Part shown: positions 1 through 9,369 of the stretch, piece by piece
Layout: the number at the start of each line of letters is the position of its first letter
How positions within the stretch are numbered: the first letter of the stretch is position 1
DNA from: Streptomyces griseocarneus
GTDB taxonomy: Bacteria > Actinomycetota > Actinomycetes > Streptomycetales > Streptomycetaceae
Assembly (NCBI GenBank): GCA_003674045.1
Contig: PENC01000007.1
Coordinates: 1-64,000 of the forward strand
Direction: 5' to 3'
DNA: 64,000 nucleotides
Translations under genes and position numbers: made by a program
Notes under the pieces: model-generated
What the model saw: the letters and a program-made list of their open reading frames with translations, nothing else
The model's database searches: none
Told to the model about the DNA's origin: nothing

Positions 1-2
1 AC

Positions 3-1274
3 CTGCTGGAGTCCCTCGTGGACACCTCGCTCCTCGAATCGGCCGCACCCGGCCGCTACCGCTTCCACGACCTCGTCCGCCTCTACGCACGCGCCTGCGC
101 CGAGCGCGACGAACAGCCGCCCGCCGAGCGCGAGGCCGCCATGTCCCGACTGCTCGACTTCTACCTCGCCACCGCCGCCCGTGCATATGTCCTGGCACGT
201 CCCGGCGACCAGCTCCTGACCCATCTGACGCCCACGGCCGACCCTGGACTGGACTTCGCCGACGCCACGGAGGCAGGCGACTGGCTCTACGCAGAAGCCG
301 GTTGTCTGTTGGCCTGTGCACGGCAACACGCCGATTCGTCGGGGGACCCTCTACGGCGGGCAGTCGACCTGCTGCATGTGGCGAAAGACTTGTGGGAGTC
401 CGGGACCGACTCGCAGCAGTACGAGCATGCGGCTGTCTCACTGGTGGAGGCGACGCGCAAGGCCGGGGATAGCCTGGCGGAGGGGCGGGCGAGGATCATC
501 CTGTCTGCCGTCCACTACTGGGCCGGGCGACTCGACCAGGCCGACGAGCAGGCACGCAAAGCCGCTCTGCTCGGTAGTGCCTGCCAGGACGCCGTCTCGT
601 GCTGCCACGCCAACAACCGCCTGGGCATCATCGCCACCTATCAGCACCGCTACGAAGACGCTGAGGAGTACCTTGGCCGCGCCTTGGACCACTTCCGTGC
701 CGATGGCAACCGGCCTGGCGAGGCCAGCGCCCTGAGCAACCTCGCCCGTGTGCACTCCGAGAGCGGACGTGTCGAGTCCGGCGTGGCCCTCGCCGAAGGT
801 GCCCTGGCGATATTCCGCGCGTGCAACGTCTCCGGGCGGCTGGCCAATGGACTGTACGCCTACGGCATCGCCCTCACCCACGCTGGGTGCTGTGACGAGG
901 CGATCTGCAAGCTCAATGAGGCACTCGCGATCTTTGCGGCAGGCAGACACCTGGTGTGGGAAGGTCTGACGTACTTCCGGGTCGCCGAAGCCCATTTCGC
1001 CGCAGGGCGCCCTACAGAGGCTGCACACCAGGCGGAGCTCGCCCTGACCTGCTTCACCGATAATATCGGTTTTGTCCCCCAGCGTGCGCCTACGCTGACT
1101 CTTTTGGGTAAGGCGCTGGATGCTCTCGGACAGCAGCGGCGCGCGCGAGCTTGCTGGCAGGCAGCACTGGCGGCGTACGGACATTGGGAAGCGGTTGAAC
1201 AGGCGGAAGTGCGTCGGCTACTCGGCTCAAACCCGCTCCCAGCCTGGCCGTCGGATGGCCCGTCCGGGGATTGA
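3..1274 (+). CDS. AfsR/SARP-type TPR regulator, 3' part (partial)
   Basis: The frame is open from the first bases of the window, so this is the C-terminal part (about 423 residues) of a larger protein. The first residues, LLESLVDTSLLES followed by YRFHDLVRLYAR, are the typical end of the winged-helix segment after an NB-ARC/STAND ATPase in AfsR-like regulators. The rest is helical and built of tetratricopeptide-like repeats (A-x-G-x-A-x-x-x-x-x-x-A-L patterns) from about residue 130 to 400. In the family the missing N-terminus carries an OmpR-type DNA-binding domain plus BTAD, or a bare NB-ARC. It is a cytoplasmic regulator, probably of secondary metabolism or differentiation. The target is unknown from this fragment. 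Confidence 0.8.
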   Translation: MLESLVDTSLLESAAPGRYRFHDLVRLYARACAERDEQPPAEREAAMSRLLDFYLATAARAYVLARPGDQLLTHLTPTADPGLDFADATEAGDWLYAEAGCLLACARQHADSSGDPLRRAVDLLHVAKDLWESGTDSQQYEHAAVSLVEATRKAGDSLAEGRARIILSAVHYWAGRLDQADEQARKAALLGSACQDAVSCCHANNRLGIIATYQHRYEDAEEYLGRALDHFRADGNRPGEASALSNLARVHSESGRVESGVALAEGALAIFRACNVSGRLANGLYAYGIALTHAGCCDEAICKLNEALAIFAAGRHLVWEGLTYFRVAEAHFAAGRPTEAAHQAELALTCFTDNIGFVPQRAPTLTLLGKALDALGQQRRARACWQAALAAYGHWEAVEQAEVRRLLGSNPLPAWPSDGPSGD

Positions 1275-1297
1275 GGGCGCGGCCCCGCTACGGCTCC

Positions 1298-1342
1298 GGG
1301 CGCGCCCCGCCAGGGGCGCGGGGAACTGCGCGACCAGCTACG
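1298..1342 (-). repeat. Interspersed intergenic repeat, copy 1
   Basis: On the minus strand this reads as the element TGGTCGCGCAGTTCCCCGC followed by GCCCC and a short GGGGC arm. The same core returns near 20.3, 23.3, 42.8, 58.0 and 63.7 kb. The arms can form a GC-rich hairpin, and this copy lies just after the stop of the TPR regulator, so it may act as a terminator. Confidence 0.6.
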
Positions 1343-1494
1343 GCGGAGCCCCCCAGATGGCAACGGCGGGGGAGCCGTACCTCCACGGTCACCCAGAACG
1401 CGGCCGAGCCCGCCGCAGGCGGCTGGCGATTGGTTGCGGAGTTGTTGAATTGCGGCGATCAAGTCGCGACACGGCGGCACATAAGGTGACCGGC

Positions 1495-2523
1495 ATGTCT
1501 TGGCCTCAGAATCCTCAGCAGCCCCACAACCCCCAGCCGCCCCAGCCGCCGCGGAGCGGCAACGGCTTCGGGGCCGCGCCCGCGTGGGGGCCGCCGGAGG
1601 CCACGGCTGTGGACCAGCCCGCGATCCACTCGCAGGCGACGGTCTTCGCCCAGCCCGTCGTCACTCCGCCACCGCCCATGCCTCCCGCCCCCGCCCCCGC
1701 TCCGGCTCCCGCACCGGCTCCCGCACCGCCGAAGAAGAACAAGACGCTGCTCGCCGTCATCGGTGGCGTCGTGGCGCTGGCCGTCATCGGCGGTGGCGCC
1801 TTCTTCCTGCTCAAGGACGACGGCACGAAGGACGACGAGGCAGCGAAGGGCGGCGACCCGAAGTCGAGTCAGCAGGGCGCTCAGGAACCGGGGAACCCAC
1901 AGAACAGCAAGGGCGACGGCAAGGCCGTCACCCCCACCGGCTGGCAGACCCAGACCGCTCACGAGTACCGCTTCCAGTACGACGTCCCCGGCAAGGCCGA
2001 GCACTGGAGCCTGCTGCCGCGCGACACCATGACCTCGTACGTCGACGAGGCGGGCAAGCCGGAGATCACCATGCGTGACCCCGCCCACTTCCGCGAGGGC
2101 GGCTGTGCCTCGAACGCCAACCCCAACGCCCTCGGCGAAGCGGGCAAGGGGCAGCTCGCCACGGTCGGCACCATGGGGGGCGACACTTCGCTGAGCATCC
2201 AGGAGAACGCCCGGAACTGGGCGGGCAACTGGGGCTTCTTCGCCTACGGCGGCAAGGGCCACAAGCCGAAGATCGACGTGTCCGAGGCCAAGCCGTGGAA
2301 GCACAATGGCATCGACGGCTGGACGGCCACCGCCAAGGTGCAGGTCACCAGCCGCCCGAGTCCCTGCGTTCCGGCCACGGCCATCGTCAAGAGCATCGTG
2401 GAGAAGCTGCCCGACGGGAAGTTCCACAGCTGGGTCATCTACGCCGACCAGGGCGTTCCCGACGCGCTCCCGGAGAGCGAGATCGACCGGATCATGGGGA
2501 CGGTACGGCCGGTCAAGGGCTGA
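1495..2523 (+). CDS. Pro-rich, single-pass membrane protein with extracytoplasmic domain
   Basis: 342 residues, starting at an ATG preceded by AAGGTG. The first 75 residues are a Pro/Ala/Gln-rich cytoplasmic tail with (PA)n runs. The basic stretch PPKKNKT precedes one membrane helix (about residues 81-101, LLAVIGGVVALAVIGGGAFF). A charged linker (KDDGTKDDE) follows, then a folded extracytoplasmic domain of about 210 residues containing two cysteines. This layout of a Pro-rich tail, one TM and an outer domain is common in Streptomyces proteins of unknown function. I do not recognise the outer domain. No operon partner: the next gene lies 103 bp downstream behind its own putative control region. 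Confidence 0.85.
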   Translation: MSWPQNPQQPHNPQPPQPPRSGNGFGAAPAWGPPEATAVDQPAIHSQATVFAQPVVTPPPPMPPAPAPAPAPAPAPAPPKKNKTLLAVIGGVVALAVIGGGAFFLLKDDGTKDDEAAKGGDPKSSQQGAQEPGNPQNSKGDGKAVTPTGWQTQTAHEYRFQYDVPGKAEHWSLLPRDTMTSYVDEAGKPEITMRDPAHFREGGCASNANPNALGEAGKGQLATVGTMGGDTSLSIQENARNWAGNWGFFAYGGKGHKPKIDVSEAKPWKHNGIDGWTATAKVQVTSRPSPCVPATAIVKSIVEKLPDGKFHSWVIYADQGVPDALPESEIDRIMGTVRPVKG

Positions 2524-2553
2524 GCCGCGACGCGGACGGGCACATAGAGTGCT

Positions 2554-2595
2554 GGACCTGTCAGGACACCCCTGACCGGACCTGTCAGGACACCC
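2554..2595 (+). promoter_or_regulatory. Two 18-bp direct repeats upstream of the ADP-ribosylglycohydrolase gene
   Basis: GGACCTGTCAGGACACCC occurs at 2554-2571 and again at 2578-2595, a 24-bp period. Each copy contains the small palindrome CCTGTCAGG. A -10-like TAGAGT sits just upstream at 2545-2550. The copies would therefore lie in the early transcribed region, as repressor operators often do. Confidence 0.5.
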
Positions 2596-2626
2596 TCGAA
2601 GTGAAGCGACGCCAGGAGGCCACGAC

Positions 2627-3748
2627 GTGACCACGACCACCGGCGCGACTCCCGCGCTGTGGAGCCGAGCCGAGCAGCAGGACTTCCGCGCCCGGGTGCG
2701 CGGCTGCCTGCTCGGCGGGGCGATCGGTGACGCGCTCGGCGCGGGCATCGAGTTCGACTCGCTCGCCGCGATCCGCGCCGCCCACGGCCCGGAGGGCGTC
2801 ACCGACTACGTGCCCGCGTACGGGCGGCGCGGCGCGGTCACCGACGACACCCAGATGACGCTCTTCACCATGGAGGGGCTGATACGGGCCCATGTGCGCC
2901 GGGACACCGGCGCCTGGCACCCGCCCACCGACATCCACCGCGCCTATCTGCGCTGGGCGGCCACCCAGCGCGACTGGGGCCCGGACGAGCGCGAGCCCGA
3001 CGCGGGCTGGCTGGCCCGCGAGGAGTGGCTGTACGCCCGCCGGGCCCCCGGCAACGCCTGTCTCTCCGGTCTCGCCGAACCCGCCATGGGCACCCTGGAG
3101 GCGCCCAAGAACCCCGGCTCCAAGGGCTGCGGCGCGGTGATGCGCTCCGCGCCGTTCGGGCTGCTCGTGGGCTGGGAGCCGCAGCTCGTCTTCCAGCTGG
3201 CCGCGGAGTGCGCGGCGCAGACGCACGGGCACCCGTCCGGCTATCTGGCGGCGGGCGCCTTCGCCGTCATCGTGCACGGCGCAGCCCGCGGGGAGGGGCT
3301 GGACGGCGCGGTGCAGCGGGCACTGGCCGTGCTGGCGGCCCATCAGGGCCACGAGGAGACCACTCACGCGCTCCAGCAGGCGCTGGGCGCGGTACGCCAG
3401 GGGCTGCCCACTCCCGAGCGGGTGGCGTCGCTCGGTGAGGGCTGGGTGGCGGAGGAGGCGCTGGCCATGGGCCTCTACTGCGCCCTGGTCGCCGAGGACG
3501 TACGCCACGGGCTGCTGCTCGCGGTCAACCACGGCGGCGACTCGGACTCCACCGGCTCCATCTGCGGCAACCTGCTGGGTGCGCTGCACGGGGAGACGGC
3601 GCTGCCCGCCGGCTGGGTCGCGGAGCTCGAAGGGCGCGGCACGATCCTGGAGCTGGCGGACGACTTCGCGATGGAGCTGACCCAGGGGGCCGCCCTGCAC
3701 AGCCCGGGCGCGCCCGCCGCGGCCTGGCTGGCCCGTTATCCGAGATAG
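2627..3748 (+). CDS. ADP-ribosylglycohydrolase family protein
   Basis: 373 residues, from a GTG start behind a CAGGAGG ribosome-binding site. The family hydrolyses ADP-ribose from modified proteins or nucleic acids in the cytoplasm using two Mg ions. The hallmarks are visible: GCLLGGAIGDALGAGIE near residue 25, DDTQMTLF near residue 70, and the C-terminal metal site GGDSDSTGSICGNLLGA near residue 304. The length fits the DraG/ARH family. It is monocistronic, with a strong hairpin directly after the stop. It could act in DNA-damage or NAD-linked signalling. No ADP-ribosyltransferase lies next to it, so the target is unknown. Confidence 0.93.
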   Translation: MTTTTGATPALWSRAEQQDFRARVRGCLLGGAIGDALGAGIEFDSLAAIRAAHGPEGVTDYVPAYGRRGAVTDDTQMTLFTMEGLIRAHVRRDTGAWHPPTDIHRAYLRWAATQRDWGPDEREPDAGWLAREEWLYARRAPGNACLSGLAEPAMGTLEAPKNPGSKGCGAVMRSAPFGLLVGWEPQLVFQLAAECAAQTHGHPSGYLAAGAFAVIVHGAARGEGLDGAVQRALAVLAAHQGHEETTHALQQALGAVRQGLPTPERVASLGEGWVAEEALAMGLYCALVAEDVRHGLLLAVNHGGDSDSTGSICGNLLGALHGETALPAGWVAELEGRGTILELADDFAMELTQGAALHSPGAPAAAWLARYPR

Positions 3749-3782
3749 GCCCGCTGCCCGGGGCTCTCTGCTCCGGCACCAC

Positions 3783-3820
3783 GAACGCCGGGTGGGCCGA
3801 CATCGGCCCACCCGGCGTTC
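3783..3820. terminator. Bidirectional terminator
   Basis: A 16-17 bp perfect inverted repeat (GAACGCCGGGTGGGCC with its complement) and a 4-6 nt loop lie between two convergent genes, 34 bp after one stop and 19 bp from the other. Confidence 0.9.
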
Positions 3821-3839
3821 GCATTCGGTCCGGGTCACA

Positions 3840-4043
3840 TCAGAGGTCGGTCGCGTCGGCGGTAACGGTCGTCACGAACGCGGACCAGGCGCCCGGCACG
3901 ACGCTCAGGCCGGGGCGCTGGACGTCCTTGGAGTCGCGGATCGCGATGGTCAGGTGAAGGGGGGAGGCCACCTCCACGCAGTCGCCGTGGGCCAGCGAGT
4001 GCGTGGACTTACGCCAGGTGGAGTTTCCCTGCTGGATCGCCAT
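3840..4043 (-). CDS. DUF397 domain protein
   Basis: 67 residues, starting at an ATG preceded by TTGGGAG on the minus strand. It shows the complete DUF397 signature: STWRKSTHS near the start, then HGDCVEVA, then AIRDSKD and a C-terminal W-x-x-F. These small proteins occur by the hundred in Streptomyces, almost always beside an XRE regulator of the DUF5753 type. The pair acts as a regulatory switch in the WhiJ-type systems. Its XRE partner is the next gene upstream on the same strand (220 bp away), so the two probably form one regulatory unit controlling development or antibiotic production. Confidence 0.9.
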   Translation of the reverse strand: MAIQQGNSTWRKSTHSLAHGDCVEVASPLHLTIAIRDSKDVQRPGLSVVPGAWSAFVTTVTADATDL

Positions 4044-4262
4044 AATTGCTCCCAAGCCTTGTGAGGGGGCATCCCCGCAGGCGGGGGACCAAGGGTTTCC
4101 TAGTTCCCCCTCGACTTCCGATTTCCCTTCGACGGTACGCGCCAACATCACCTGATGAACGGCCTGTTCACCCGACCGGATGTAATCTCCTAAATAAGTC
4201 TTCCCTTTTTGCCTGCTGTCGGTGTACGGTGCCGCGCTTCTCGGCTGTGACCCCTTTCGGGG

Positions 4263-5153
4263 CTATGCGGGGCCGTGCCCCCACTCTTCGCCGACGCGCT
4301 CGATGAACTGCCGTGAGTGTTCCGCGTTGAGGGCCTGCATCCGCAAATGCTCATACATCACGCTGTAGGTCTGGACATCATTCGGCTTCTCCAGGTACAG
4401 GTCGCTGGTGATCCCTTCGAGATAGACCGTGCTCGCGTCCTGCGGATCGTTGAACTCGAGGATGCAGAACTTCCCGTACATCCCGGGATGCGCGCCCACG
4501 TCGTACGGCAGCACCTGCACCGTGATGTGCGGCTCCAGGCTGAACTCGATCAGTTTGCGCATCTGTTCCTGCATGATGCTGCGGTTGCCCACGATGCGGC
4601 GCAGCGCGGACTCGTCGATGACGGCCCACAGGCGCAGTGGATTGTCAGGGTCGGTGATGCGCTCCTGCCGTCGGATCCGGACCTGGACGCGGCGCTCGAT
4701 CTCGGCCGCCGTGGCCTCCGGCCAGGAGCCCTCGATGGCGGCGCTCGCGTAGTTGGGGGTCTGGAGCAGCCCCGGCACCAGCGAGGCCTCGTAGACGCGC
4801 AGGGACGCGGCGTCGGTCTCCAGGCCGATGTAGACGCTGTAGGGGATGTCGCCGAAGGCGTGCCACCAGCCTTGCTGGCGCGACTCCTTGGCCATCTGCA
4901 TCAGGGAGTCGACGATGCGGTGGTCCTCGACCCCGTACACCCCGCACAGGTCGCGGACGTCGCGCTGGCTGATGCTGCGGCGGCCGTTCTCCAGCCTGCT
5001 GATCTTCGACTGCGACACCAATAGCCGCTCCGCCACTTCCTCGGCGGTCATGCCCTTGAGTTCGCGGAGCTTGCGCAGCTCCTGCCCCAAGCGGCGTCGC
5101 CTTACGGTGGGGTTGACACTGGACGCCACGGGACGCACCTCCGGCTCCGTCAT
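4263..5153 (-). CDS. XRE-family regulator with DUF5753 domain
   Basis: 296 residues. The start chosen is the ATG behind TCAGGAGAG, because the open frame further upstream looks non-coding. An N-terminal helix-turn-helix (about residues 17-72: LGQELRKLRELKGM, SQSKISRLENG) is followed by the DUF5753 ligand-like domain typical of Streptomyces regulators paired with DUF397 proteins. It should bind DNA as a dimer, and its DUF397 partner lies downstream on the same strand. The target is unknown. The 5' intergenic region is long (about 490 bp) and could carry its operators. Confidence 0.92.
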   Translation of the reverse strand: MTEPEVRPVASSVNPTVRRRRLGQELRKLRELKGMTAEEVAERLLVSQSKISRLENGRRSISQRDVRDLCGVYGVEDHRIVDSLMQMAKESRQQGWWHAFGDIPYSVYIGLETDAASLRVYEASLVPGLLQTPNYASAAIEGSWPEATAAEIERRVQVRIRRQERITDPDNPLRLWAVIDESALRRIVGNRSIMQEQMRKLIEFSLEPHITVQVLPYDVGAHPGMYGKFCILEFNDPQDASTVYLEGITSDLYLEKPNDVQTYSVMYEHLRMQALNAEHSRQFIERVGEEWGHGPA

Positions 5154-5641
5154 GCTCTCTCTCCTGACCTCGCAGCCTGCCACCACTGGCCGGGGCGGCG
5201 CTGGAAAACGCCGACACCGAGTCCCCCGGTGACGGCCCGCTGCAAGGGCTTTGACGTGCAACGGCGCGGCGGCGCGGCAGACGCGCGCGGGGCGGCGGAC
5301 CACGCCGCCATCCCGGGCGGAGGGCCCGCCACCCCGCGCGACCCCGCGGCCCCGTACCGGTCCGGAGGACCGCGGTGCGGCCGGTGAAGCCGAACGGAGC
5401 GGTGAGTGTGCTCTGGAGTGGGTGCTGAGGGTGGTACTGAGGGGCGTAACGAGGGTGGTGCCGAGGGTGTTACGGGTGGTGCGAACCGCTTACGGAGTGA
5501 CCTCGGTATCGCCACGATGACGGGTGCCCGGCGGCTCGACGAGCGGCTTAACGATTCGCCTTCACCGGCTGGGGGACCGGATCGGCTGTTTTCTGCTGCG
5601 ACTTGCTGCGTCTTGCTGTGTTCTGCTTGCGTTCCGCTGTG
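5154..5641. other. 488-bp intergenic region
   Basis: No convincing gene. The part near 5400-5500 is a run of GAGGG/GTGGTG-like purine-rich repeats. The part at 5587-5641 is low-complexity, with repeated TTGCTGYG and TTCTGCTT words. It must contain the promoter of the XRE gene and any terminator of the GPP34 gene. I cannot place a promoter with confidence. Confidence 0.5.
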
Positions 5642-6430
5642 TTACGAAACGCCGGCGCGGGCCATGACCGCCGCCCCGTGCGTCACTTGCCTTTCGGGCC
5701 TTGCAGTCCTTTCAGAGGCCCCGGAGGGCGCCACGCCGGACCGGACGGACGCCCCGCGGCGTCCCGCTCCGCCACCGGCGGTGGCCGGTGCCCGCCGCGG
5801 CTGTGCCGCCACGCCGTTCTGCACGTCCATGACAGCGTGCGCCACGAGCCCGCCCATCGGGTCGTGCCTGATCAGATCCCGGAGCCGGGAGCGGGACGAC
5901 CGCCCCTCGTTGCCCGGGTAGAGGTGCTTGCCGAGGCCCACGGCGTGGGCCAGCGCGGCCAGTGCCGCGGTCCGCGGGTCCGGCGGGACGCCGGTGCGGA
6001 TCGCGCTGTCCAGCCGGGCCCTGATCTCCCGGCTGATGGCCGTGTCCGTCGCCTGGTAGCGCGTCGTCGGCAGTACCCCGCACATCTGGCCCGCCACGGC
6101 ATGCACCATGCCGCACCGCTCCAGGTGCGTGAGGTACGTCTGGCGCAGCCCCAGCCGGGGCCCGCCGATCCAGTGGACCGCGCGGACCGGGCTGCCGCGA
6201 CGGCGCAGCAGTTCCAGCGCGGAGTCCAGCGTCGGATCTCCTGTCGGCCGTGGCATCACCACGGCGATACGATCCCCGTCCGGGGCTATCCGTCCCGCCA
6301 GTGCCAGCTCCACGAGCTGTGCCCCGGCAAGACCCAAATCGAGCGACTGCGGCTGCGCCGTGGTACCCGTGGCCGGGTCCAAGGCGAGCAGCAGAAGCTC
6401 CTCCGGAATTGTTCTGCGGCTCCTGCCCAT
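5642..6430 (-). CDS. GPP34 (Golgi phosphoprotein 3-like) family protein
   Basis: 262 residues, ATG start behind GGGGAGG. The N-terminal ELLLLALDP, the following LAGAQLVELALAGRI and the helical repeat body match the bacterial GOLPH3/GPP34 family. The eukaryotic members bind phosphatidylinositol-4-phosphate. In actinobacteria the proteins are common but the function is not established. The C-terminal 40 residues are Ala/Gly/Arg-rich and probably disordered. It is divergent from the DD-carboxypeptidase gene with 260 bp between them. Confidence 0.85.
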   Translation of the reverse strand: MGRSRRTIPEELLLLALDPATGTTAQPQSLDLGLAGAQLVELALAGRIAPDGDRIAVVMPRPTGDPTLDSALELLRRRGSPVRAVHWIGGPRLGLRQTYLTHLERCGMVHAVAGQMCGVLPTTRYQATDTAISREIRARLDSAIRTGVPPDPRTAALAALAHAVGLGKHLYPGNEGRSSRSRLRDLIRHDPMGGLVAHAVMDVQNGVAAQPRRAPATAGGGAGRRGASVRSGVAPSGASERTARPERQVTHGAAVMARAGVS

Positions 6431-6690
6431 CCATGCCTCCCCGCGTGGATGAGTGACAGGGTGACCCCTCTCACATTGGTCTGTCGAGAGTGCGTGGTGG
6501 CTTCGGGTGGGAACCGGTAGGTATGTCGTCTCGTCTAGCACGTGGGTGAGGCCAGTCGAAGCCCTTTGACGGTGCGGTTGCGCGGTGGCGTGGCAGCGAC
6601 AAAGGACACTGGTAAGCGATGTGAAGGTTCGGCAGTGGGGCGCTGGGCGTCTCGCGGCAGCGTATGGCGTGGGAATTCGAGGAGGCATCG

Positions 6691-9354
6691 GTGGCGGGCG
6701 AGTCCCCCGGCAAGTCGGAGCAGCGGAAGTCGTCGGGGGAGACGACTGGCAGCGAGCGCGATCCTCGGCTGGAGGTTTTCCGGGAACAGGAACGGCCGGA
6801 AAAGCCTCGGCCGGAGTCCGGCGCGGATGCGGCTGATAAGGACGGCAAGGACAGCAAGAACGGCAAGGCCGACTCGAAGGGCGAGAAGGCCGCTGCTGAC
6901 CGGCCGACCGCTGTCTTCGGCGCGGTGAAGCCGAAGGCGGCTGCCGCCGCCGGCAAGGACGGGGACGCCGCCGAGTCGGGGCCGGCCGCCGAGGAGACCG
7001 CTACCGCTACCGCTACCGCCGTGAAGGCGAAGGACGAGGACGCGGAGACGGCGGAGACGTCCGGGGCCTCCGAAGACGCTGCCAAGCCTGCGAACGGCGC
7101 TGCGAAGCCTGCCGCCGACCGGGCCACGGCCGTGTTCCGCGCCGTGAAGCCGAAGGCGGACGGTGACGACGAGGCCGCCGTGAACGGTGACAGCGCTGGT
7201 GACGACGAGGCCGCTGCCGAGTCGAAGCCTGCCGCCAACGGTTCCGGAGCCGCCGAGAAGCCTGCCGCCGATCAGCCGACCGCCGTCTTCGGTGCCGTGA
7301 AGGTCAAGGGCGAGGCCGCTGCCAAGCCTGCGAACGGCGCTGAGAAAGCCCACGCCGACGGCAAGGACACCGACGGCGCGGAGAAGGACGGCGCCGCGAA
7401 GCCCTCCTGGGCACGGGCCGACAAGGACGAGGACAAGGCGGACGACAAGCCCGCCGACGGTGCCGAGGCGGAGAAGGACGGCGACAAGAAGCCTGCCGTC
7501 GCCGATCAGCCCACGGCCGTCTTCGGCGCGGTGAAGCCGAAGGCCGAGACCGAGGGCGGCGACGCCGCCGGGAAGCCCGCCGCCGATCAGCCCACCACCG
7601 TCCTCGGAGCCGTCAAGGCGGACAAGGCCGCCAAGGACGGCGGCGAGGGCGACGGCAAGGGCTCCTCCGACGATCAGCCCACCGCGCTCATGAAGGCGCC
7701 CAAGGCCCCCGAGAAGGACTCCGCCAAGGACTCCGGCAAGGCCAAGGCCCCCGCCGAGTCCGACTCCGAGCGGACCAGCCAGTTCGTACCGCTGAAGTCG
7801 CTGGACGGCGAGCCCGCGAAGCCCAAGGGCAAGCCGACCGTCCCCGTCACGGTCACCCCGCCCACGGGCACGCCGAAGGCGGCGCCCAAGGCCGGGGCCA
7901 AGGACGGCAAGGACGCGGACAAGGCCGCCGCGGACAAGGCGGCGGAGAAGGCGGACAAGGCCGACAAGGCCACGGACGCCAAGGCGGCAGACGCCAAGAC
8001 CGCCGACGCCGAGCCGGAGGCCAAGGCCGAGCGCCCCGAGGTGCCGCCGCAGCCCGCCACGCCGCTCGATCTGCTCGCGCAGCTGACGAACACGCCGCCG
8101 CCTGCGCCGACGCCTGTCCGCAGCACGCTGCGCCGCGTGAAGATCTACACGCCGATCGTGGTGCTCCTCGCGGTCGTCTTCGCGGTCGTCCAGGCCTTCC
8201 GGCCGCTGCCGGCCCCGAAGCTCGCGGTGGCCTCGGCGAAGGCCACGTACACCTTCGACGGCAACAAGTTCGCCATGCCGTGGCCCGATCAGGGCCAGGC
8301 CGCGGTCAAGGTCGTCGGCGTCGGCAGCCTGGGCACGTACGGTGACGAGAAGCCCACGCCGACCGCGAGTGTCGCCAAGGTCATGACGGCCTATGTGATC
8401 CTCAAGAACCACCCGCTCAAGACGGGCGAGAAGGGTCCGAACATCAAGGTCGACGCGCAGGCGGAGCGGGACTCCCACGCGCAGGACGAATCGAAGGTGA
8501 CCCTGAAGGAGGGCGAGACGGTCTCGGAGTACGACCTGCTCCAGATGCTGCTCATCCCCTCGGGCAACAATGCCGCGCGCCTGCTGGGCCGCTGGGACGC
8601 ACAGTCCCAGGAGGCGTTCGTCGCGAAGATGAACGAGGCCGCCAAGTCCCTGGGCATGTCCAACACGACCTACACCGACCCCAGCGGTCTGGACGCGACG
8701 ACCAAGAGCACCGCCGTCGACCAGCTCAAGCTGGCCGAGGAGGTCATGAAGGACGACGTCTTCCGGGAGATCGTGCGCAAGCCCAACACCGATGTCGCCG
8801 GTGGCCAGCACCTCAACAACAACAACGACGAGCTGCTGATCAAGCCGGGCGGCCTCGGCATCAAGACGGGTTCGAGCACCCCGGCCGGTGGCACGCTGAT
8901 GTGGGCCGCCTACCGGACCGTCGACGGCAAGCAGCGGATGATCCTCGGCGCCACGATGGCCCAGCACTACACGGGCGGTCCCGACGTCAACGCCGAGATG
9001 AGCCTGAAGCTCGTCAAGAAGGTCAGCTACAAGATGGTCGAGGACATCCAGAACGCCCTGACCTCGGCGAAGATCGTCAGCAAGGGCGACGTCGTCGGTT
9101 ACGTGGACGACGGCCTCGGCGGCAGGACGCCGGTCGTCGCCACCGCCGACCTCCAGGGCGTCGGTGTGCCCGGCATGACCGCCAGGCTCGCCCTCGACGC
9201 GGGCGGGAAGGGCGTCCCGCACACCGCGAAGGCGGGCACCCAGGTCGGTGAGCTGGTCGTCGGCAGCGGCCCCGAGGCCATGAAGGTCCCCGTCGCCCTC
9301 CAGAAGGATCTCGCCGAGCCCGGATTCGGCGCCAAGCTGACCCGTCTCGGCTGA
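6691..9354 (+). CDS. D-alanyl-D-alanine carboxypeptidase (S11) with very long N-terminal tail
   Basis: 887 residues from a GTG start behind the strong site GAGGAGG. An in-frame ATG 27 bp upstream lacks one. The first 480 residues are a charged Ala/Lys/Asp/Glu-rich, presumably disordered cytoplasmic tail with a recurring P-T-A-V-F-G-A-V-K motif. One membrane helix lies at about 485-505. The outer catalytic domain carries the three penicillin-binding motifs: SVAK with S560/K563, SGN at 624-626 and KTG at 725-727. It should trim the terminal D-Ala of peptidoglycan stem peptides outside the cell. Typical S11 enzymes are about 400 residues, so the tail doubles the protein. A strong terminator follows. 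Confidence 0.95.
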   Translation: MAGESPGKSEQRKSSGETTGSERDPRLEVFREQERPEKPRPESGADAADKDGKDSKNGKADSKGEKAAADRPTAVFGAVKPKAAAAAGKDGDAAESGPAAEETATATATAVKAKDEDAETAETSGASEDAAKPANGAAKPAADRATAVFRAVKPKADGDDEAAVNGDSAGDDEAAAESKPAANGSGAAEKPAADQPTAVFGAVKVKGEAAAKPANGAEKAHADGKDTDGAEKDGAAKPSWARADKDEDKADDKPADGAEAEKDGDKKPAVADQPTAVFGAVKPKAETEGGDAAGKPAADQPTTVLGAVKADKAAKDGGEGDGKGSSDDQPTALMKAPKAPEKDSAKDSGKAKAPAESDSERTSQFVPLKSLDGEPAKPKGKPTVPVTVTPPTGTPKAAPKAGAKDGKDADKAAADKAAEKADKADKATDAKAADAKTADAEPEAKAERPEVPPQPATPLDLLAQLTNTPPPAPTPVRSTLRRVKIYTPIVVLLAVVFAVVQAFRPLPAPKLAVASAKATYTFDGNKFAMPWPDQGQAAVKVVGVGSLGTYGDEKPTPTASVAKVMTAYVILKNHPLKTGEKGPNIKVDAQAERDSHAQDESKVTLKEGETVSEYDLLQMLLIPSGNNAARLLGRWDAQSQEAFVAKMNEAAKSLGMSNTTYTDPSGLDATTKSTAVDQLKLAEEVMKDDVFREIVRKPNTDVAGGQHLNNNNDELLIKPGGLGIKTGSSTPAGGTLMWAAYRTVDGKQRMILGATMAQHYTGGPDVNAEMSLKLVKKVSYKMVEDIQNALTSAKIVSKGDVVGYVDDGLGGRTPVVATADLQGVGVPGMTARLALDAGGKGVPHTAKAGTQVGELVVGSGPEAMKVPVALQKDLAEPGFGAKLTRLG

Positions 9355-9369
9355 CGGCGGGCAGAGCCG

